Source of the DNA: Bin87 sp965207585
GTDB taxonomy: Bacteria; Chloroflexota; Dehalococcoidia; Lucifugimonadales; UBA3495
Reading direction: 5' to 3'
Assembly (NCBI GenBank): GCA_965207585.1
Contig: CBDBMT010000003.1
Coordinates: 3,844,001-3,908,000 of the forward strand
Length of the DNA stretch: 64,000 nucleotides
In this document: in pieces, positions 1 to 7,932 of the stretch
How the letters are laid out: every line of letters starts with the position of its first letter
Numbering within the stretch: the stretch's first letter is position 1
The notes under the pieces: generated by a model
What the model saw: only the letters and a program-made list of their open reading frames with translations
Told to the model about the DNA's origin: nothing
Databases searched by the model: none
Translations under genes and position numbers: made by a program

Positions 1-874
1 GATGGCCGATGACCGTTGCCAGAACCCTGGCCGCCGGCTGCAACTCCGGGCGAATTCGGAGGGTCTCCATATCCATCAGGGGATACACGCCGGCCTGGAC
101 CTCGGTGATGCCCGACATTTGAGAGACAATGTCATAATTGTAGGTGCTGCCCGCGCTGACCGTCGCGGTCTCGATTCCGGCCTGTTCCAGGGCATCGCGT
201 GTGTCCAGAATGGGTTGCAATCGACGGCGGGTTTCCGCCTCAAGTTCGGCACGATCCGTTATGGGCAACGGGCCTTCGTAAGTCATGATCCCTTTCAGCG
301 ATAGCCCGGGGGCGTCGGTAATCGCTCGCGCCAGGTCAACCGCATCATTCGCGGATGAAACACCGCCAAACCCGTACCCAGCGTCCATGTCGACCAACAC
401 GCCAAGGGTGACACCGGCGCCCTGCGCAGCCTCGGCAAGGTGCTGGACGTTGCGGCGGTCGTCGACGGCTACGCTCAGCGTGACCCGACCGGCCAGAGAG
501 GCCAGCCGACTGATCTTGGCGGCGGTGACCACGCGGCCCGCTATCAGTATGTCGTCAATTGGGCGGTAAGGCGGTGCGGCCCGGTCGTCGGTGGCGACGT
601 CTTCGCCGACGGCGGCAAATGCCTCTGCTTCCGCCAGAGAGCTGACCGCCACGCCGCCGGAGTTACCTGCCGCGGACAACTGGAGCCGGGCGATTTCAGG
701 GCAGCCGTGGCAGGAAACGTGAGGGCGCACCGCAACCCGGCCACCGTCGGAGCTGCCAACAGCGTCGTGCAGGGCCGCGATGTTCTGCTCCATGATCCCC
801 AGATCCACCACCAGGGCCGGCGTATCCAGTTCCTCTGCTGGGGTGCCAACAGGCTGAAATATCGGTCGCTCCAC
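1..874 (-). CDS. D-threonine aldolase / alanine racemase-like protein, 3' end outside window
   Basis: About 291 residues are visible, running off the left edge of the window. The fold is that of the N-terminal alanine-racemase-like barrel used by D-threonine aldolase and D-serine dehydratase (DSD1-like), which are PLP enzymes. The N-terminus reads LDTPALVVDLGIMEQNIA, as expected for the family, followed by RPHVSCHGCPEIARLQ at about residues 50-65. Other recognisable blocks are AVSSLAEAEAF, VLVDMDAGYGFGG and ITEVQAGVYPLMD. In active family members the first block is RPHxKTHK and its first lysine binds PLP; here that position (residue 54) is serine. The protein may be inactive or use a different chemistry. 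The start is GTG at 874, with AGAGG about 11 bases upstream. It is the last of a run of minus-strand genes. Confidence 0.8.
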   Translation of the reverse strand, partial: MERPIFQPVGTPAEELDTPALVVDLGIMEQNIAALHDAVGSSDGGRVAVRPHVSCHGCPEIARLQLSAAGNSGGVAVSSLAEAEAFAAVGEDVATDDRAAPPYRPIDDILIAGRVVTAAKISRLASLAGRVTLSVAVDDRRNVQHLAEAAQGAGVTLGVLVDMDAGYGFGGVSSANDAVDLARAITDAPGLSLKGIMTYEGPLPITDRAELEAETRRRLQPILDTRDALEQAGIETATVSAGSTYNYDIVSQMSGITEVQAGVYPLMDMETLRIRPELQPAARVLATVIGH

Positions 875-922
875 TGTTTATATACCTCTCAATTGCGGCG
901 CTGGCCGGCAAGATAGCACAAA

Positions 923-1255
923 TCAGGCCGGTTCCAGCCAGTGCTGATACACGTCCACTAGCAGAGTGTCGGCGGGATTGCCAGCATAGTCAGCCCAGAG
1001 GTCAGTCTGACGCAGGCGGATCCGGTACAGCGGTTGGCGGGGCAGGCCGTCGCCCCCATGGGCCAGCGACTCCGGGTTGGGAAAGACTCCGCAAAGCGCA
1101 TCGACCGTGCCCGTGTGTCCCTGGATGTAGGCCGGCGTGCGGAAGTGGTGCGCCGGGTATCCAGTGCGGATGCGGACAGTGGCGCCGTCGGGGTAGAGGG
1201 TGGGTTCCGCGGGGCTGGTCATCTTGGTTACCATCGGTTGAGGATCGGACATCAA
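923..1255 (-). CDS. Nitrile hydratase beta C-terminal (SH3-like) domain protein
   Basis: A 110-residue protein matching the C-terminal SH3-like barrel of nitrile hydratase beta and the equivalent small subunit of thiocyanate hydrolase. Visible family features are VRIRTGYPAHHFRTPAYIQG, the GVFPNPESLAHG block, PLYRIRL and the closing LVDVYQHWLEPA. In nitrile hydratase this domain packs on the metal-binding alpha subunit; no alpha subunit lies in this window. The matching N-terminal half appears to be encoded separately at 2893-3213, with two helical-protein genes between. Starts at M1, M2 or M8 are all possible. The function is unknown without the partner; a stand-alone adaptor or substrate-binding role is also possible. 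Confidence 0.7.
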   Translation of the reverse strand: MMSDPQPMVTKMTSPAEPTLYPDGATVRIRTGYPAHHFRTPAYIQGHTGTVDALCGVFPNPESLAHGGDGLPRQPLYRIRLRQTDLWADYAGNPADTLLVDVYQHWLEPA

Positions 1256-1313
1256 AATTGTTGTTGCAGTATAACGCGCAATTCATCCGACGTGTCCAGC
1301 GCAAAAATTCTCT

Positions 1314-1676
1314 TTATTGATCTGGTAACAATGCGATTATCCCATGCAGCGCGCGACGGGCGGCCAAGCGTTTGCTGTTCAGTTCGCCGGGGATGAGATC
1401 ACGATTGTAGAAATGCCCATGCAGTTGGTCAGCTGCGGCGATGTCGGACTGCCATGGCAGATGCGGTTGTCGTTCCGCTAACCGCGCGGCCACCTGAAAA
1501 TAGCCTTTATGCCCCTGGCAGGGCCATTCGTTGATCTCAGCCACTGTGAGCAGGGCTTGAGCCACCGCGCCCCACAGCAATTCGGCGGCAATCATGGTGT
1601 TGCCGCCGCAGTCGAATTCCTGGTCGGCCCTTTGGGAAAACTCCAGGCTGGCATCCCGCCGTTCCTGGGGCGTCAT
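1314..1676 (-). CDS. PaREP1/HEPN-like helical protein
   Basis: A 120-residue, mainly alpha-helical protein. The segment AAELLWGAVAQALLTVAEIN, followed by GHKGYFQVAARLAE and LHGHFYNRDL, resembles PaREP1-type HEPN-fold proteins, in which a paired helix carries an alternating AAEK/LWGA pattern. I see no clear RX4-6H ribonuclease motif. Its ATG overlaps the stop of the preceding gene (1673-2406) by four bases, so the two are translationally coupled and probably act together. HEPN proteins often pair with nucleotidyltransferases, but none is present nearby. The assignment rests on pattern only, and the gene is best treated as a conserved hypothetical. Confidence 0.55.
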   Translation of the reverse strand: MTPQERRDASLEFSQRADQEFDCGGNTMIAAELLWGAVAQALLTVAEINEWPCQGHKGYFQVAARLAERQPHLPWQSDIAAADQLHGHFYNRDLIPGELNSKRLAARRALHGIIALLPDQ

Positions 1677-2406
1677 CGCAGTTTCGCGCCCAGTTGGTTG
1701 ATTAGTTCAACGGCAGACCTGGCGAAGAGGAAAGCCTCTGCGCACGTTCGTCCGGCATCGTCATATGCTCCGGTGCGCACGGCGGTGGGTTGCCCCATCG
1801 CGGCGGCGAAAGCGCTGTTGAGGTCCTGGCCCTCCTTGGAGGCTGATTGCAGGAGCCGGTAGATGCTTTCATCATCGGTCGGCAATGTTCCTCCAGTGGC
1901 GAGGCCAACCATAGCTCGCAGGTCATCATCACGGTCCCGGTGCGGCCAACCCTGCAGCGCGGCGCTGGCGGCTATCGAGCAGACGATGGCGCTGCACAGG
2001 CTCTCGGTTGCCTGCTCACGCTGGCCTGCGTTGAAATAATCGGCGGCTTGGCAGAAGTATTTCTCGGCAGCCTCCGCGGCGCTTTCCTGAATTGCCTGGC
2101 CCCACTGGTCGGTGATGGGTGTACGGAACTGGCCCAGGTCGTCGTCCCATCCCAAGTCCTGCATCCCGCGCTGCCGTTTGATGGCCGCGTTGGTGACAAC
2201 CGCTGCGCCGTGTCCGGCATCTGCCATGACATCAAGTTCGTCCAGAAGGCCCAAAATGGGATAGCGCCCAGCGTACAGAGGAATACGAACCTCCAGGTTG
2301 GCGCGTAGTCTCTCTTCATCCGCCGGGGAAAGATACCCCCTCTCATTCTGTAGAATTCGCCGGCAGCTGCCAGGATCAGGTCTTTGATCTCATTGCGAAT
2401 TTCCAT
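1673..2406 (-). CDS. HEPN-like helical protein, interrupted by a one-base frameshift
   Basis: Two reading frames join into one natural protein of about 244 residues. The first frame starts at ATG 2406 (MEIRNEIKDLILAAAGEFYR). After the run of five G on the coding strand (plus positions 2336-2340) the sensible sequence continues in another frame as YLSPADEERLRANLEVRIP and runs to the stop at 1673. Adding one G restores a single frame; without it the second frame has only a TTG start at 2254. The C-terminal half contains an AAEKYFCQAADYFNAGQREQ pattern like other HEPN/PaREP1 helical proteins. Either the gene is broken or the homopolymer is a sequencing error. It overlaps the next gene by ATGA. 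Confidence 0.6.
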
Positions 2407-2442
2407 CGGGCGCCTCTCGGTTGGTTAAAAAGACTGATGATG

Positions 2443-2637
2443 TCAGTGACGATCAACAGGCTTAAGGTTCCCTGGCAGAGTGGGCGCGCCAACGACGCTA
2501 TCGTCCAGCTCCGCGCGGGTTGACGGGTTGGCAAGCAGCTCCGCCGCCCGATCAATTGCCGTTGCAGTGAAAGCGGAGTTGATGGCTATGGCGCTGTTTG
2601 CGTTTTCCACAACTGCTTGCCCTCGACACCCAGTCAT
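2443..2637 (-). CDS. Possible small hypothetical protein
   Basis: A 64-residue frame starting at ATG 2637, lying between the small membrane protein (same frame, separated by a stop) and the HEPN-like gene. The stretch AFTATAIDRAAELLANPSTR looks protein-like and helical, but I recognise no family and see no convincing ribosome-binding site. It could be chance coding or the remnant of a longer gene. Listed because it fills an otherwise empty 260-base stretch within a co-oriented gene run. Confidence 0.25.
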   Translation of the reverse strand: MTGCRGQAVVENANSAIAINSAFTATAIDRAAELLANPSTRAELDDSVVGAPTLPGNLKPVDRH

Positions 2638-2667
2638 ACTCAGTGGCAAACGAAGTCCGGATTGGCC

Positions 2668-2844
2668 TCACAGACAGCACATCCACAACCTTGGAGCGAG
2701 CAATGCCGCGCCGATAACTGTGGCGCCAACACCACCCCACACAATCCCCTCGTCAGCGAGCAATATGATTACTGTCCAGAGCAAGCCCACAACGAGGAAG
2801 ATCAATCCTAGTACGGCTAGTAGATATCCAATGGCGCCTATCAT
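2668..2844 (-). CDS. Small two-helix membrane protein (58 aa)
   Basis: A 58-residue frame. It begins MIGAIGYLLAVLGLIFLVVG and is almost wholly hydrophobic, with one membrane segment at residues 4-29, a short DEG turn, and a second hydrophobic segment at residues 33-50. A strong Shine-Dalgarno AAGGAAGGA lies four bases before the ATG, which makes a chance frame unlikely. It sits between the nitrile-hydratase-beta-like N-terminal gene and the HEPN-like genes on the same strand. I recognise no family. Small membrane proteins of this sort can be holin-like toxins, but nothing specific supports that here. Confidence 0.55.
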   Translation of the reverse strand: MIGAIGYLLAVLGLIFLVVGLLWTVIILLADEGIVWGGVGATVIGAALLAPRLWMCCL

Positions 2845-2892
2845 ATCCTTCCTTCTTATATGACTGCATAAACGTTGCTTCAGGGCAGTATA

Positions 2893-3213
2893 TCATAGCC
2901 CCCGCTCTCTCAACTCGGCGGTCTTGGCGTCGATTTCAGCCGCAGTCAGTATCCCCTTCTCAATCAGCAGGATCTCCAGGGCGGCGGTCCATTTTTCGTA
3001 GTACGACAGGGCCTCGTAGCGTTCCGGCGGCAGGCTTTCGATGGCGCGGCGCATCTCGTCGGTGGTGCGTATGCCCTGCTGGCCGAGCACCTGGTGCACG
3101 GCGTCGACGCGACGTTCCCAATCGCTGTATTCGTGCTCGGAACGGTCGATGGGGGTGTCGTCGGGCCAACCGCCGCGATCATGCGCCGCCCGCCCGGAAT
3201 TGTCACTTGACAT
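2893..3213 (-). CDS. Nitrile hydratase beta N-terminal-like / thiocyanate hydrolase small subunit-like protein
   Basis: A 106-residue protein. The region ERRVDAVHQVLGQQGIRTTDE, LPPERYEALSYYEKW and ALEILLIEKGILTAAEID follows the helical N-terminal domain of nitrile hydratase beta and of the small thiocyanate hydrolase subunit. The usual alpha subunit with its CxxCSC metal motif is absent from the window, and the SH3-like C-terminal half is a separate gene at 923-1255. The start at 3213 is preferred over GTG 3234: AAAGGGGGC sits about eight bases upstream, and the start then lies just inside the stop of the deacetylase gene, giving a coupled pair. The enzymatic role is unproven. Confidence 0.6.
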   Translation of the reverse strand: MSSDNSGRAAHDRGGWPDDTPIDRSEHEYSDWERRVDAVHQVLGQQGIRTTDEMRRAIESLPPERYEALSYYEKWTAALEILLIEKGILTAAEIDAKTAELRERGL

Positions 3214-3215
3214 GC

Positions 3216-4034
3216 TTATGCCCCCTTTTCCCACATGGTAGCGACATCCACCGAGCGCATGAAGCGAACTCCGGGGAAGGTCTTGATGTATTCGATCAGG
3301 CGCTCCAGCATGAGCAACCGACCCGGGCGGCCGATGTACTGCGGGTGCATGGTGAGGTTGAAGCAGCGGCCGTAGCGATAGATGCCGCGAAACTCCGCCG
3401 CCCAGCTCTCGAACACCTCGTCGGGGTTCCGCATTGGCCCCAGGCGGTTGGCCGAAGGAGCGTACGCAAAGTGTGGAGCGTCGTCGAGCAACCAGTGGAT
3501 GGGCAACTCGACCAGATTGCGCGGCGGATCGCCCCCTTGCACGAAGTAGGGCGCGTCGTCGCCCATCAGGCTGCTGTCGTACTGGAAGTTGTGCTTGGCG
3601 AGCAGGTCCAGCGAGACCGGGCTGAGCTCCCAGCTGGGGGAACGATAGCCGACCGGCGCCTCGCCGGTGAGCTCGCCCAGGATGCTGATGCCCTTGACCA
3701 GCACTTCCTCTTCCGTGTCCGGCGTCATCGTCGCCGGGGGCTCGTGGATGTAGCCGTGGTGCGCCACCTCGTGCCCGCGGCCGGCGATCTCGCGCACCAG
3801 GTCGGGATGGGTTTCGGCCACGTAACCGGGGATGTAGAAGCTGCCCGGTATGCCCTGGGCGTCCAGCATGTCCAGGATGCGCGGCGTGGCCACGCTGGGA
3901 CCGTATTCCGCCATGGACAGCAGGCTGGGGTAGTTGATGAAATCGGGATTCCGATTCAGCCAGGAGGTGATGCCGTCCACGTCAAACGTGATGAGGGCAA
4001 CGCAGCGGATGTCATCGGGCCAGATGCCGGCCAT
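3216..4034 (-). CDS. Polysaccharide deacetylase family protein (NodB-type)
   Basis: A 272-residue carbohydrate esterase family 4 enzyme of the type that includes HpPgdA-like and PuuE-like deacetylases. The NodB motifs are visible: TFDVDG with Asp18/Asp20, the metal pair His93 and His97 in HEVAHHGYIHE, the RSPSW block at 131-135, and a late HPQYIGRPGR stretch. No signal peptide is seen, so it probably acts in the cytoplasm, as PuuE-like members do on small amides, rather than on the cell wall. The start has AGGAGG at proper spacing. Its stop overlaps the following gene's start region, so it probably heads the small operon containing the nitrile-hydratase-like genes. Confidence 0.85.
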   Translation of the reverse strand: MAGIWPDDIRCVALITFDVDGITSWLNRNPDFINYPSLLSMAEYGPSVATPRILDMLDAQGIPGSFYIPGYVAETHPDLVREIAGRGHEVAHHGYIHEPPATMTPDTEEEVLVKGISILGELTGEAPVGYRSPSWELSPVSLDLLAKHNFQYDSSLMGDDAPYFVQGGDPPRNLVELPIHWLLDDAPHFAYAPSANRLGPMRNPDEVFESWAAEFRGIYRYGRCFNLTMHPQYIGRPGRLLMLERLIEYIKTFPGVRFMRSVDVATMWEKGA

Positions 4035-4103
4035 CGTGTTCCTCCTGTGAATTCCGTTCGCGTTCGGTCAGCCGATGCGACCTCTCACAATCGGAAAGGT
4101 GGA

Positions 4104-5384
4104 CTATTGGGACGGAATGGTATCGAACCCCGTGTACGGCCGCAATGCCTCGGGAATAACCACCGAGCCGTCGGGCTGTTGGTTGTTCTCCAGGATGGCG
4201 ATGATCACCCTCGGCAATGCTAAGCCCGATCCGTTCAGGGTATGGACGAATCGCGGCCGCTCTCCGGCGCCCGGGCGGTAGCGCACGTTGGCGCGCCGGG
4301 CTTGGAAGTCGGTGCAGTTGGAGCAGGACGACACTTCCAGCCACTCCTGGGATCCGGCGGCCCATACCTCAATATCGTAGGACTTGGCCGAGGGGAAGGA
4401 GATGTCGCCGGCGCACAGTTGCAAGATGCGGTAGGGCAGGTTCAGGCGCTGACACACCGTCTCGGCATTTGCCAGCAAGGCTTCCAGTTCGTCGAACGAC
4501 GTTTCCGGCTCGACAAACTTGTACATCTCCACCTTGTTGAACTGGTGAACGCGTTTGATGCCTCGGGTGTCGCGGCCAGCGGCCGCCTTTTCGCGGCGGA
4601 AGCATGGGGTGTGCGCCACGTAGTAAATCGGCAGATCATCTGCGGTCAGGATTTCATCCCGGTGCAGGTTGGTGACGGGCACCTCTGCCGTCGGGATCAG
4701 CCAGAGGTCATCCTCCTCATCGTGGTATAGGTTGTCGGCGAAGAGGGGAAGATTGCCGGAACCCTCCATGATCTCGCGGCGCACCAGGATAGGCAGCGCG
4801 ACTTCCGTATAGCCGTGCTCGCCGCCGTGCAGGTCCAGCATCCAGGAGATGATGGCCCGCTCCAGCCGCGCCCCGTAACCGTTCAGCGTGTAGAACCGGC
4901 TGCCGGAGAGCTTGACGCCACGCTGAAAGTCGATGATGCCCAACTTCTCCGCCAGATCCCAGTGCGGCTGGGCTTCAAAATCCAGGGTGGTTGGCTCGCC
5001 CCAATGGCGCAGCACCACGTTGGCGGTTTCGTCGTGCCCTTCGGGGGTGCTGGCATGGGGCAGGTTGGGCAGCGCCAGCATGGCATCGTTAATCCGCGAG
5101 TCCAGGTCGCGTACAAGGTCTTCCAGCTCACTGATGCGCCGGCCGACGTCGCGCATCTCCGCCACGACGCTCTCGTCCGGCTGACCGCCCTGCGAGCGGG
5201 CCTGGCCGATTTCGCGGGACACCGCGTTGCGGCGAGCGCGAAGTTCGTCGCCGTCGGTGATCGCGCTCCGCCTCTGGGCATCTAGGGCCAGGATCTCGTC
5301 GAGGCAGTCCTCGTCTTCGGCACGTCGGATGAGGGCCGCGCGAACCGTGTCGGTGTCGTTGCGAATCTGTTCGAGGGAAAGCAT
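4104..5384 (-). CDS. serS: Seryl-tRNA synthetase
   Basis: Charges tRNA-Ser with serine (class II aminoacyl-tRNA synthetase, cytoplasmic dimer). The 426-residue length is normal. Residues 1-110 form the long antiparallel coiled-coil arm that grips the tRNA. Motif 2 is at 260-290 (HTPCFRREKAAAGRDTRG), the serine-binding region includes TAEVPVTNL near 232-240, and motif 3 is NGSGLALPRVIIAILENNQQ at 384-403. It is the third gene of a lysS-Uma2-serS operon, 11 bases after the Uma2 stop. All key motifs are intact. Confidence 0.98.
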   Translation of the reverse strand: MLSLEQIRNDTDTVRAALIRRAEDEDCLDEILALDAQRRSAITDGDELRARRNAVSREIGQARSQGGQPDESVVAEMRDVGRRISELEDLVRDLDSRINDAMLALPNLPHASTPEGHDETANVVLRHWGEPTTLDFEAQPHWDLAEKLGIIDFQRGVKLSGSRFYTLNGYGARLERAIISWMLDLHGGEHGYTEVALPILVRREIMEGSGNLPLFADNLYHDEEDDLWLIPTAEVPVTNLHRDEILTADDLPIYYVAHTPCFRREKAAAGRDTRGIKRVHQFNKVEMYKFVEPETSFDELEALLANAETVCQRLNLPYRILQLCAGDISFPSAKSYDIEVWAAGSQEWLEVSSCSNCTDFQARRANVRYRPGAGERPRFVHTLNGSGLALPRVIIAILENNQQPDGSVVIPEALRPYTGFDTIPSQ

Positions 5385-5395
5385 GTCAGGTCTGA

Positions 5396-6103
5396 TTACA
5401 CCAACTCAAAAATCAGTTCCCGAACGGCAAAGGTGAAACCGGGCAGCACGTCTTCGCCATCGAGCGTTTCAGGAGCGTCCAGAAGTTCAGGTTCAGAGAC
5501 GCCGGCGCGGTAGATGCGGACGGTGCGTTCGAGTGGGTCGATGAGCCAGCCGAGCTTTGCGCCGTTCTCCATGTACTCCTGCATCTTATTGAGCAGTTCG
5601 GTCAGATCCGAAGGACGCGATTGCGAAGTGGAGCGGATTTCCATCACAAAGTCGGGACAATAGGGCCGGGCGCGGGGTGGTTCGGCGGGCCGGGGACGAA
5701 CATTGGCCATCGCGGTCCAGGCGGCGTCAGGGCTGCGGATGGCTCCGTTAGCGAGGCGGTAAGCACTGGTAGGCCCGGTCGCCGTTCCGGGGCGTCCCTG
5801 GGCGATATTCCACTGGCGCACTTCACCGAAGGATTCCCCCTCGTGTTCATCAGACGGCGGGTTGGTAGGCGGCATCAGTTCCAGTTCTCCGTCTGCGGTG
5901 AGTTCCATCTGCCAAACCGATTCGTGGTTTGCCAGCGTCAAATCCACAAACCACTCTTCGCAGGCGTCGGCACCAGCGTCTATCACAGCATCGGGGAGCC
6001 GCAGCCGGATGGGAAACAGACCAATATCCGCCGTATTGGAAGCCGATGGCGCAGTTTCTGCTACTGCTGCATCCGGTGCGTTTGCCAGGGTTGTTGTCGT
6101 CAT
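5396..6103 (-). CDS. Uma2 family (DUF820) endonuclease-like protein
   Basis: A 235-residue protein of the Uma2 family, which has a restriction-endonuclease fold and is abundant in cyanobacteria and Chloroflexota; the substrate is unknown. Family landmarks are SPDAAW at 124-129, CPDFVMEIRS at 149-158 (the PD and E of the nuclease core) and the closing KMQEYMENGAKLGWLIDP block. It lies inside an aminoacyl-tRNA synthetase operon: its ATG overlaps the lysS stop by four bases and serS follows after 11 bases. The N-terminal 25 residues are Ala/Thr-rich and probably disordered. A truncated piece resembling a Uma2 C-terminus occurs at 21929-22111. Confidence 0.85.
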   Translation of the reverse strand: MTTTTLANAPDAAVAETAPSASNTADIGLFPIRLRLPDAVIDAGADACEEWFVDLTLANHESVWQMELTADGELELMPPTNPPSDEHEGESFGEVRQWNIAQGRPGTATGPTSAYRLANGAIRSPDAAWTAMANVRPRPAEPPRARPYCPDFVMEIRSTSQSRPSDLTELLNKMQEYMENGAKLGWLIDPLERTVRIYRAGVSEPELLDAPETLDGEDVLPGFTFAVRELIFELV

Positions 6104-7659
6104 GGTGATTGACCTGCTGCGTTGTCGCTATCGAGGGATAGCGAGCGCATCTGCGGAAATAGTAGCACATCGCGTATCGTGGATTGCCCGGTCAGCAGCA
6201 TGACCAGCCGGTCGATGCCGATGCCCAGGCCACCGGTGGGCGGCATCCCATATTCCAGGGCGGTCAGGAAGTCGTCGTCGGTCCGGTCGGCTTCCTCATC
6301 GTCGTAGGCGTCGCGCTGATGCTCTTGCGCGGCGAACCGGGCTCTCTGCACTTCAGGGTCGTTCAGCTCGGTGTAAGAGTTGGCAATCTCCATCCCCGCG
6401 GCGAAAGCTTCGAAACGCTCGACGTAACCCGGCTTGTTCGGGTGGCCCTTGGCCAGGGGTGACATGTCCTCGGGGTAGTCGATCAGGAACGAAGGCTGTA
6501 TCAGGTGCGGCTCGACGTACACCGAAAGCATCTTGTCAATGAGGCGTCCACGGGCCTCACGGGGCCCGGGATCCAGGCCCAATTCGCGGCACTTTCCGGT
6601 CAGCGACTCGGCGTCGGAGTAATCCTCGATGTCAACGCCGCTGCGTCGCTGGAGCTCTTCTCGCAGCGATACGCGAGGCCACGGCGGCGTGAAATCGATC
6701 ACCTCGTCTCCCATTGGGATCTGCATCGAGCCGTGAACGTCTTGCGCCAGCGATGAAACCAGCGACTCCACCATCTCCATCACGGAGTTGTAATCGGCGT
6801 AGGCTTCGTAGGATTCCAGCAGCGTGAACTCCGGGTTGTGGTCCTGATCAATGCCCTCGTTGCGGAAGACGCGCCCGATCTCGTAGACCTTGTCCAGGCC
6901 GCCTACGATGAGACGCTTGAGATACAACTCGGTGGCAATGCGCAGGTACAGCTGTTCGTCCAGAGCGTTGTGATGGGTGACGAACGGACGGGCGTGAGCG
7001 CCGGCGGGAACGGGCACCAGAATCGGCGTGTCCACCTCGACGAAGCTGCGGCCGTCCAGGAACCGGCGGATGCCGCTGATGATGCGGCTGCGCTGCACGA
7101 AGGTGTGAGCGACCTCCGGATTGGCAATCAGGTCCAGATAGCGTTGCCGATAACGGGTTTCCACGTCCCTAAGGCCATGCCACTTTTCGGGCAGGGGGCG
7201 CATTCCCTTGGCCAGGAAGGTCAGCGCGTGGGCTTCGATGGTGGGCTGGCCGGTGCGCGTGCGCATCATGTTGCCATCCACCCCGAGGAAATCGCCGAGA
7301 TCAAGGTCCTGCAGAGCGGCGTACTCATCCCCCAGCACGTTCTGCCGCAGCATCGCCTGCACCACGCCCGACGAGTCGCGCAGATCGAGGAACGCCGCCC
7401 GACCCATCACCCGCATGGACACGATGCGTCCCGCGACGCTGATCCCGCTGGCGCTATCGGGTGTTTTATCCTCCTCGGCCGCCTCAAAAAGCTTGATCGC
7501 CTCGTCGGCGGTGCAGCTGCGCTGGAAGCGTGGCGGATAAGGATCCACGCCGCGCTGCCTGATGCGCTGCAACTTCGCCCGGCGGCTGTCCAGGTTGGCT
7601 TGCAGGCTGCCGGGATTTTCCGGCGAAGTATCCTGGATAGTTTCCGGTGACTGGTTCAT
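6100..7659 (-). CDS. lysS: Lysyl-tRNA synthetase, class II
   Basis: Charges tRNA-Lys (class II synthetase). The 519-residue protein has the N-terminal anticodon-binding OB fold at about residues 74-150 (AGRIVSMRVMGRAAFLDLRD) and the catalytic domain beyond. Motif 2 contains FRNEGIDQDHNPEFTLLE, and motif 3 is GLGIGIDRLVMLLTG near the C-terminus. The Lys/Asp/Asn subgroup signature YRQRYLDLIANPE is present. It is the first gene of the lysS-Uma2-serS operon, with a good promoter about 110 bases upstream. Its stop overlaps the Uma2 start. Confidence 0.98.
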   Translation of the reverse strand: MNQSPETIQDTSPENPGSLQANLDSRRAKLQRIRQRGVDPYPPRFQRSCTADEAIKLFEAAEEDKTPDSASGISVAGRIVSMRVMGRAAFLDLRDSSGVVQAMLRQNVLGDEYAALQDLDLGDFLGVDGNMMRTRTGQPTIEAHALTFLAKGMRPLPEKWHGLRDVETRYRQRYLDLIANPEVAHTFVQRSRIISGIRRFLDGRSFVEVDTPILVPVPAGAHARPFVTHHNALDEQLYLRIATELYLKRLIVGGLDKVYEIGRVFRNEGIDQDHNPEFTLLESYEAYADYNSVMEMVESLVSSLAQDVHGSMQIPMGDEVIDFTPPWPRVSLREELQRRSGVDIEDYSDAESLTGKCRELGLDPGPREARGRLIDKMLSVYVEPHLIQPSFLIDYPEDMSPLAKGHPNKPGYVERFEAFAAGMEIANSYTELNDPEVQRARFAAQEHQRDAYDDEEADRTDDDFLTALEYGMPPTGGLGIGIDRLVMLLTGQSTIRDVLLFPQMRSLSLDSDNAAGQSP

Positions 7660-7766
7660 GGTGGTCAGGCGAGGAACGACAGCGGTGGCGCTTCGGGGAA
7701 CTGCACTAAAGCAGGGCCTTACAACAAACCGGGGAGAGGCCGGAACAGCCTGCTCCCTCGCCTCGA

Positions 7767-7795
7767 ATTGTAAGTGTGGGGACTCTGCTTGTAAA
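7767..7795 (-). promoter_or_regulatory. Promoter of the lysS operon
   Basis: On the minus strand TTTACA (7790-7795) is followed after 17 bases by TACAAT (7767-7772), close to sigma-70 consensus with ideal spacing. Transcription should start near 7760, giving a leader of about 100 bases before the lysS ATG. No T-box-like element is evident in that leader. Confidence 0.6.
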
Positions 7796-7932
7796 GCGAA
7801 ACCGCGACAACTTTGCGGTCAGGCGCGATGACAACCACGAAGATGAACGTCTAAAATCCAGGGAAATTCAACCGAGCCATAGTCGGCCACGATCGCCATA
7901 CAGTCACGGAACCATTCAAGTGAGGTGATTTG

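Noticed and set aside
3207..4223. Long open frame on the plus strand opposite the polysaccharide deacetylase
   Set aside because: Antisense to a gene with clear NodB motifs; composition is typical of a GC-rich shadow frame and no domain is recognisable.
7660..7932. Possible T-box riboswitch or tRNA upstream of lysS
   Set aside because: No T-box consensus, specifier stem or cloverleaf could be found; only a promoter is visible.
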